Assembly: GCA_035547155.1 (NCBI GenBank)
Contig: DASZVJ010000215.1
Location: forward strand, 1-26,093
Direction of reading: 5' to 3'
Source of the DNA: CAZNMF01 sp035547155
GTDB lineage: Bacteria; Acidobacteriota; Vicinamibacteria; Vicinamibacterales; SCN-69-37
Length of the DNA: 26,093 nucleotides
The notes beneath the pieces were generated by a model that was given only the letters and a program-made list of their open reading frames with translations, had not been told where the DNA came from and did not search any database. Shown here one piece after another: positions 21,968 to 26,093 of this stretch; position 1 is the first letter of the stretch, and every line of letters begins with the position of its first letter. The position numbers and the translations under genes are program-made.

Positions 21968-24646
21968 CTACCCTTCCTTCAACGCCGTGACCGGATCGAC
22001 GCGCGACGCGCGAATGGCCGGCACCGCGCTCGCCAGGAGCATCACGACGATCAACAGCGCCGTGGATCGTGCGAAGGCGGTGGTGTCCAATCCCTGCGCG
22101 CCGCGAAACCCTGTCTGCAGCAGCTTGGCCACCAGCAGCGCCAGTCCACCGCCAATAACGAAGCCGGCAAGCACGAGACGCATGGCTTCACGCAGCACGA
22201 GCGCCAGCACGCCGCGTGGCTGCGATCCCAGCGCCATGCGAATCGCGAACTCACGGCCGCGCACGGCGACCGCGTACGAGGCGACCGCGAGCAGGCCGGT
22301 GGCCGCGAGCACGAGCGCCAGGAGTCCCATGAACGTCGCCGCGCGCATCAAGAACGGCGCCAGCTCCATCGAGCGTTCGTTCCATGTCGCAAGCGATCCG
22401 ATCTCCAGGATTGGCACGCGCGCATCGATCGCTTGCACGAGATCCCGGAGCGGCGCAGCCACGGTCTCCGCCTTGGTCCGAGTGCGCAGATAGAGCGTCA
22501 GCGCCGGCTCCGGTTGCAGCGGTACGGGCAGATAAATCTTCGGGACCGGCTTTCCATCGACGTTGTAACGCGGCTCGCTCGCCGATTGGATCACGCCGAC
22601 AATCTCGACATCGCGGCCGACCGCAAATGCGCCGTCGTCGATGTGTCCGCCGCGCTGTACGAGTCCCACATGAAGCGTGCGTCCGAGTGCCGGCCCCGGC
22701 ATCTGTTTCGCGTAGGCGTCGTTCACAATAGCGACACGTGGCCATCCGTGACGGTCCTCCGGTACGAACGCGCGTCCTTCGAGCACGGCGAGACCGACGG
22801 CGCGGAAGAGATCGCCGCCAGCGTATCCGCCGAGGATTACCCTGGCTTCCTTGGCCATCGCGCCCGGTTGCCACACGATGAGCGACGCCGGATCGTTGGA
22901 TCTGAGAATCCACACGGCCTGGCTCCGTGCGAGGCCAGCACTTTCGACACCGGGCAAACTCGACGCGCGGTCGACGAGCGTCGCATAAAATCGCTCGGCC
23001 GCCTCCGGCGTAAATCGCAACTGATCGAGATCGAACGATGCCATGAGCAGCCGATCCGAAGGCGTCCCTGCCGATCCGCCCTGCGCGGCGACCGTCGCTG
23101 CGAGTTGCGTCGCCGTCGCCAGGACGCCAATCGACAGCGCGATCTGGGCAACGACTAGTCCGCGGCCTCTCGGGCCCCTTCGTGCACCGACGATGTTCGC
23201 GTCATTCGCACCGACCGTGCGAAACGGCGCCAGAGCCGTGACACGCAACGCCGGCGCCAGGCCGCTCATCACAACGCAAATCAGAGTCACGAGGAGCGTC
23301 CACGTCAGCACCCGCCCGTCGATCGGCATTGACAGCGAGATCTCACGTCCCGCGATCTGTAGTCCCCGCGATGCCAGCAGCACGCCTGCGCCGGCGGCCA
23401 GCAATCCCAGCAGCAGGCTCTCGATCATGAGCTGACGTACAACGCGCGAACGACCTGCCCCAATCGCCAAGCGGATCGCCAGCTCATGGCTGCGACGAGC
23501 CCCTCGCGCCAGGAGCAGCGTCGATGCATTCACGCACGCGATAGTCAGGACCAGCAAGGGGATCGGTGTGATGCTTAGAATCACGATCGGGTAGTCCGAC
23601 CCGTTGATCCACGCCACGTTCCAGGTCGCGGCCTTCACATGCTGGCCGGAACGTCCCTCGGCGGCGAGCCGCTGCATCGCGATCGTTTCGGCCGCCCTGC
23701 GAATCTGTTCGACGTTGACGCCGTCCTTCAGTCGTCCCACGAACGCCATGGCACGCTGGCGTTCGGCGATGGTCGAGTCCAGCGCCACGTAGCGGCTCAT
23801 GGCCAGCGGCATCCAGACATCGATCGATCCCGGCGTCGTGCCGCCGAAGCCTTCGGGCGCCACGCCAACGATCGTGACGTACGCGTCCGCGACGCGAATC
23901 GCGCGGCCGGTGACCGACCGATCTCCGCTGAAGTCCCGCTGCCAGACGCGATGGGAGATCACGGCGACAGCTGCGTGCTCCGTCCGATCCTCGTCGGCGT
24001 GGAACGTCCGTCCCAGTACGGCGCGCGTGCCAAACACGTCGAAGTAGTTCGCAGAGACGAGACACGCCGTGAACGAGCGTGGCTCGGGCAAAGCCGCGGT
24101 CACGGCCGCATTCGAGAACGCCGCCAGTCCCTGAAGCCCGTCGAGCCCCGCACGTAGCGCCAGATAGTCGGCCTCTGACCGCATCGCATATTCGGTCGGC
24201 TCGCCGGCGGCGGTCCGGATGAGGCCCACGCCGACGAGCCGTTGCTGATCGGTCACACCAGGATAGCCGCCGGCCATGAGCGCGTGAATGAACGCCATGG
24301 CCGCGACGGTGATCGCCAATCCGACCGCCAGACTGCCCACGACGGCGAGCGACGAGCCCGGCGAACGCCGGATGCCGCGCCAGGCGTAGCGCGTGTCGCG
24401 CACGAGGCTCTCGATGACGGCCCCGGTACGCGCCTCGCGTACGCGCTCTTTGATCGGCTCGACGACGCCGAACGCCGCGCGCGCCGTCCGCTGCGCGTCA
24501 GCCGGCGACAGACCGTCGGCGATGCGTGCGTCGATCTCGTGCTGAAGAACCGAAGCGATCTCGTCGTCGAGCGCGCGTTCGGACGCGGCCGCACCACCGA
24601 GCCAACGGCGTAGCATCGCGCGCAGCCGGGAAAAGGTGCCGTTCAT
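21968..24646 (-). CDS. ADOP-type permease (duplicated MacB/FtsX permease, acidobacterial family)
   Basis: The 892-residue membrane protein has an N-terminal helical prefix (SERALDDEIASVLQHEIDAR, then SPADAQRTARAAFG) typical of the acidobacterial duplicated orphan permease family. A first span lies at about 99-122, followed by a MacB-type periplasmic domain (SANYFDVFGTRAVLGRTFHA). The first FtsX block has LTIACVNASTLLLARGARRS and HELAIRLAIGAGRSRVVRQL. A second periplasmic domain and a second FtsX block with GREFAIRMALGSQPRGVLAL close the protein at RASRVDPVTALKEG. No ATPase gene is adjacent, hence 'orphan'. The ATG (24646) overlaps the PadR stop (ATGA), so expression is tied to the regulator. 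The family function is poorly known; export or macrolide-type efflux is only an analogy. Confidence 0.93.
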   Translation of the reverse strand: MNGTFSRLRAMLRRWLGGAAASERALDDEIASVLQHEIDARIADGLSPADAQRTARAAFGVVEPIKERVREARTGAVIESLVRDTRYAWRGIRRSPGSSLAVVGSLAVGLAITVAAMAFIHALMAGGYPGVTDQQRLVGVGLIRTAAGEPTEYAMRSEADYLALRAGLDGLQGLAAFSNAAVTAALPEPRSFTACLVSANYFDVFGTRAVLGRTFHADEDRTEHAAVAVISHRVWQRDFSGDRSVTGRAIRVADAYVTIVGVAPEGFGGTTPGSIDVWMPLAMSRYVALDSTIAERQRAMAFVGRLKDGVNVEQIRRAAETIAMQRLAAEGRSGQHVKAATWNVAWINGSDYPIVILSITPIPLLVLTIACVNASTLLLARGARRSHELAIRLAIGAGRSRVVRQLMIESLLLGLLAAGAGVLLASRGLQIAGREISLSMPIDGRVLTWTLLVTLICVVMSGLAPALRVTALAPFRTVGANDANIVGARRGPRGRGLVVAQIALSIGVLATATQLAATVAAQGGSAGTPSDRLLMASFDLDQLRFTPEAAERFYATLVDRASSLPGVESAGLARSQAVWILRSNDPASLIVWQPGAMAKEARVILGGYAGGDLFRAVGLAVLEGRAFVPEDRHGWPRVAIVNDAYAKQMPGPALGRTLHVGLVQRGGHIDDGAFAVGRDVEIVGVIQSASEPRYNVDGKPVPKIYLPVPLQPEPALTLYLRTRTKAETVAAPLRDLVQAIDARVPILEIGSLATWNERSMELAPFLMRAATFMGLLALVLAATGLLAVASYAVAVRGREFAIRMALGSQPRGVLALVLREAMRLVLAGFVIGGGLALLVAKLLQTGFRGAQGLDTTAFARSTALLIVVMLLASAVPAIRASRVDPVTALKEG

Positions 24647-24972
24647 GCCCCCTCCAACACACGCGACACCGCGGCGGTGATCGCGTTCCAGTGTTCCCGT
24701 TCTTTTTCCAACTGACGGCGGCCGGCTTTGGTGATCGTGTAGAACCGCGCCTTCCGGTTGTTCTCGGACACGCCCCACTCGCCCGTCACCCAGCCGGACT
24801 CTTCGATCCGCTGCAGCGCCGGGAACACGGCGCCCGGCGTCGCCTGGAACACATCGTCGGTGAGCTCGCTGAGCCGTTTCATGAGCCCCCATCCGTGCAT
24901 GGGCCCGCGCGCGACAAGGCGGAGGATCAGCAGATCGAGGGTGCCCGACGGAACGTCCTTACGTGGCGGCAT
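24643..24972 (-). CDS. PadR-family transcriptional regulator
   Basis: The 109-residue protein is a PadR-type winged-helix repressor: GTLDLLILRLVARGPMHGWG, then FQATPGAVFPALQRIEESGW with the recognition helix and wing (GWVTGEWGVSENNRKARFYT), and ITKAGRRQLEKEREHWN as the dimerisation helix. Such short PadRs often repress a downstream permease and respond to small molecules or envelope stress. A good ribosome site AGGAGAG (24983-24977) precedes the ATG. The downstream permease start overlaps its stop by 4 nt. A consensus-like promoter with CTATCG half-sites lies just upstream, so autorepression is likely. Confidence 0.93.
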   Translation of the reverse strand: MPPRKDVPSGTLDLLILRLVARGPMHGWGLMKRLSELTDDVFQATPGAVFPALQRIEESGWVTGEWGVSENNRKARFYTITKAGRRQLEKEREHWNAITAAVSRVLEGA

Positions 24973-24981
24973 CGCGCTCTC

Positions 24982-24998
24982 CTATCGTGACGCGATAG
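24982..24998. promoter_or_regulatory. Operator-like inverted repeat CTATCG-N5-CGATAG
   Basis: CTATCG (24982-24987) and CGATAG (24993-24998) form a perfect 6-bp inverted repeat between the -10 and the PadR start. A third CTATCG half-site at 25013-25018 lies in the promoter spacer, opposite a partial GATATAG. These are good candidates for PadR autoregulatory binding. Confidence 0.5.
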
Positions 24999-25026
24999 AT
25001 ATAGCGCCGCTTCTATCGCGTGTCAA
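24998..25026 (-). promoter_or_regulatory. Sigma70-type promoter of the padR-ADOP operon
   Basis: On the minus strand a perfect -35 TTGACA (25026-25021) is followed by exactly 17 nt and a -10 TATATC (25003-24998). The expected start near 24991 leaves a short leader with the ribosome site. This is the clearest housekeeping promoter in the window. Confidence 0.7.
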
Positions 25027-25043
25027 CAGGAAACGCGACCGCC

Positions 25044-25073
25044 TTGATTTCGTCCGCACAGCTGCGTTACAAC
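25044..25073 (+). promoter_or_regulatory. Possible promoter of the GGDEF gene
   Basis: TTGATT (25044-25049), an 18-nt spacer and TACAAC (25068-25073) resemble a sigma70-type promoter on the plus strand. The predicted leader would be about 60 nt. It lies back to back with the padR promoter. Confidence 0.35.
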
Positions 25074-25139
25074 GTCGCTGCTTCCCCGACATCGACGCGC
25101 GCGCCGGTGCGATGGCATCGCGCTGCGCGACGGAGGCAC

Positions 25140-26093
25140 ATGCTTCGCGCCACGTGGACCGCAGGCTCGCTGCGGATGTGGGTCTTCCTCGGCACGGCAC
25201 TGGCCGTGCTGCCGCTCCTGGTCTCGGCGATCCTCGGCTACCACCTGATCTATCGCGGCGTCATGGCGGACTTCGTCGACGTCGCGCAGCGGCAGCGCGA
25301 TCAGATCGTCCCGGCGCATCGCCTGCAGCTCGACCTCGCCAACGCGAGCGTTCCGCTCGAGCTCTATCTCGACGACAGCACGCCCGACGAGCTGGCCGCA
25401 TATCGCGCCGCGCGCGAACGGATCGAAGCCGGATTTGCCGGATTGCAGCATGCGCTTGCCAGCGAGCCGGATGCACGCGCGCTGATCGAGCGCGCCCGCA
25501 CCGACTGGAGCCGCGCCGACGAGGTCGCGCAGGACATCCTGTCGCGCCACTGGCCGCCCGGTGCGGCCAACGGGCTCGATCTCGCGCGGCGATTCGACAC
25601 GACGATCGCCGCGGCCACCGATCGCCTCGCCGCCGCGACCGACGATCTGCAGCGCGATCTCGCGTCCGATCACACCGACGCGGAGCGCGCGTACGAGCGG
25701 ACCGAATGGATCGCCGGCATCGCCGCCGGCCTCTCGCTGCTCTCGATGGCCGCCGGCGTCCTGACGATTGGACGGCTGCTGCGCGTCAGCGTCGACCGGC
25801 TCGTCGACGGCGCCGCGCGCTTCGCGTCGGGCGATCGCGATCACCGCATCGACGTTCAAGTTCCGCCCGAGTTGCACCGCGTGGCCGAGGAGTTCAACTA
25901 CATGATCCTCCGCATCCGCGACAGCGAAACGGCCCTGGCCGACCTCGCGCGGCGCGATCGGCTGACCGGCCTGCTGAACCGGCGCGCCTACGACGAGGCA
26001 ATCGCCGACGCGCTCGCGCGGCGGCAGCGGCTGAACGAGGACGTCTCAATCCTCCTGCTCGACATCGATCACTTCAAGCACATCAACGACACG
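25140..26093 (+). CDS. Membrane HAMP-GGDEF diguanylate cyclase (3' end outside window)
   Basis: The frame is open from ATG 25140 to the window end (318 codons) and is preceded by GGAGG at 25132-25136, a good ribosome site. The order is: a membrane span at about 13-37, a helical periplasmic sensor region to about 188 (FVDVAQRQRDQIVPAHRLQL), a second span at about 190-212, a HAMP linker (to about 260, RFASGDRDHRIDVQV), and then the start of a GGDEF domain: DRLTGLLNRRAYDEAI from 273 and LLLDIDHFKHINDT near 304-318, with its metal-site Asp. The GGDEF signature itself lies beyond the window, so catalytic competence and any EAL partner domain cannot be checked. Expected to make cyclic di-GMP in response to a periplasmic signal. 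Confidence 0.88.
   Translation, partial: MLRATWTAGSLRMWVFLGTALAVLPLLVSAILGYHLIYRGVMADFVDVAQRQRDQIVPAHRLQLDLANASVPLELYLDDSTPDELAAYRAARERIEAGFAGLQHALASEPDARALIERARTDWSRADEVAQDILSRHWPPGAANGLDLARRFDTTIAAATDRLAAATDDLQRDLASDHTDAERAYERTEWIAGIAAGLSLLSMAAGVLTIGRLLRVSVDRLVDGAARFASGDRDHRIDVQVPPELHRVAEEFNYMILRIRDSETALADLARRDRLTGLLNRRAYDEAIADALARRQRLNEDVSILLLDIDHFKHINDT

Noticed and set aside
21965..23158. 397-codon open frame antisense to the ADOP permease
   Set aside because: Composition is Arg/His/Gln-rich and no domain is seen, while the minus strand encodes a full-length permease with conserved FtsX blocks.
1..26093. tRNA, rRNA, riboswitch, prophage or insertion-sequence genes
   Set aside because: No cloverleaf, rRNA core, transposase, integrase or known riboswitch core was recognised by eye. 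Covariance-model searches (tRNAscan-SE, Rfam) were not possible here and could still find a small RNA.

Overview
The window is GC-rich chromosomal DNA from a Gram-negative bacterium. It carries a BamD-like lipoprotein, a TatC translocase and a periplasm-facing sensor. The best guess is an acidobacterium of the Vicinamibacteria type. This rests on remembered family distribution: a duplicated-FtsX 'ADOP' permease coupled to a PadR regulator, a SpoIVB/S55-family protein in a non-sporulating context, and GTTC-rich 7-8 nt repeats. No rRNA marker is present to prove it. Genes are tightly packed, many start codons overlap the previous stop by 1-4 nt, and no gene-free stretch exceeds 300 bases.

Layout. 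1-2849 (+): the C-terminal end of a SpoIVB/S55-like protein, then an exported beta-propeller protein. 2957-5219 (-): an ECF sigma factor, its overlapping zinc-finger anti-sigma factor, and tatC; the sigma gene has a good ECF-type promoter of its own. 5435-6739 (+): a membrane-anchored TPR protein. 6919-10806 (-): a sigma54-type activator followed by a dppB/dppC-like permease pair that lacks a binding protein and ATPases here. 10861-18621 (+): a nearly continuous unit of aroC, def, fmt, rsmB, a PASTA protein, rpe, a YbgC-type thioesterase, a sugar-nucleotide epimerase and a BamD-like lipoprotein. 18735-19358 (-): pgsA. 19408-21824 (+): a sugar-1-phosphate nucleotidyltransferase and a phosphomannomutase, probably making GDP-mannose. 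21968-24972 (-): a PadR regulator and the ADOP permease, with a strong promoter and operator-like half-sites. 25140-26093 (+): the start of a membrane HAMP-GGDEF diguanylate cyclase, cut by the window edge.

Most genes are housekeeping: aromatic biosynthesis, formyl-Met metabolism, rRNA methylation, pentose phosphate pathway, phospholipid synthesis, envelope assembly and glycan precursors. The unusual material lies between and within genes. Several tracts of degenerate 7-8 nt tandem units occur, some running up to stop codons and one read in frame inside fmt. A GTAGGGGC... palindrome of REP/REPIN type occurs twice beside or inside such tracts. A 10-bp perfect inverted repeat overlaps the -10 of the ECF promoter. 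Three genes have TANNNT boxes only 7-9 nt before their start codons, suggesting leaderless mRNAs. I found no CRISPR array, tRNA, rRNA, insertion sequence or prophage gene. I did not identify a wholly new multi-gene system; the repeat families and the regulatory layouts are the best leads.
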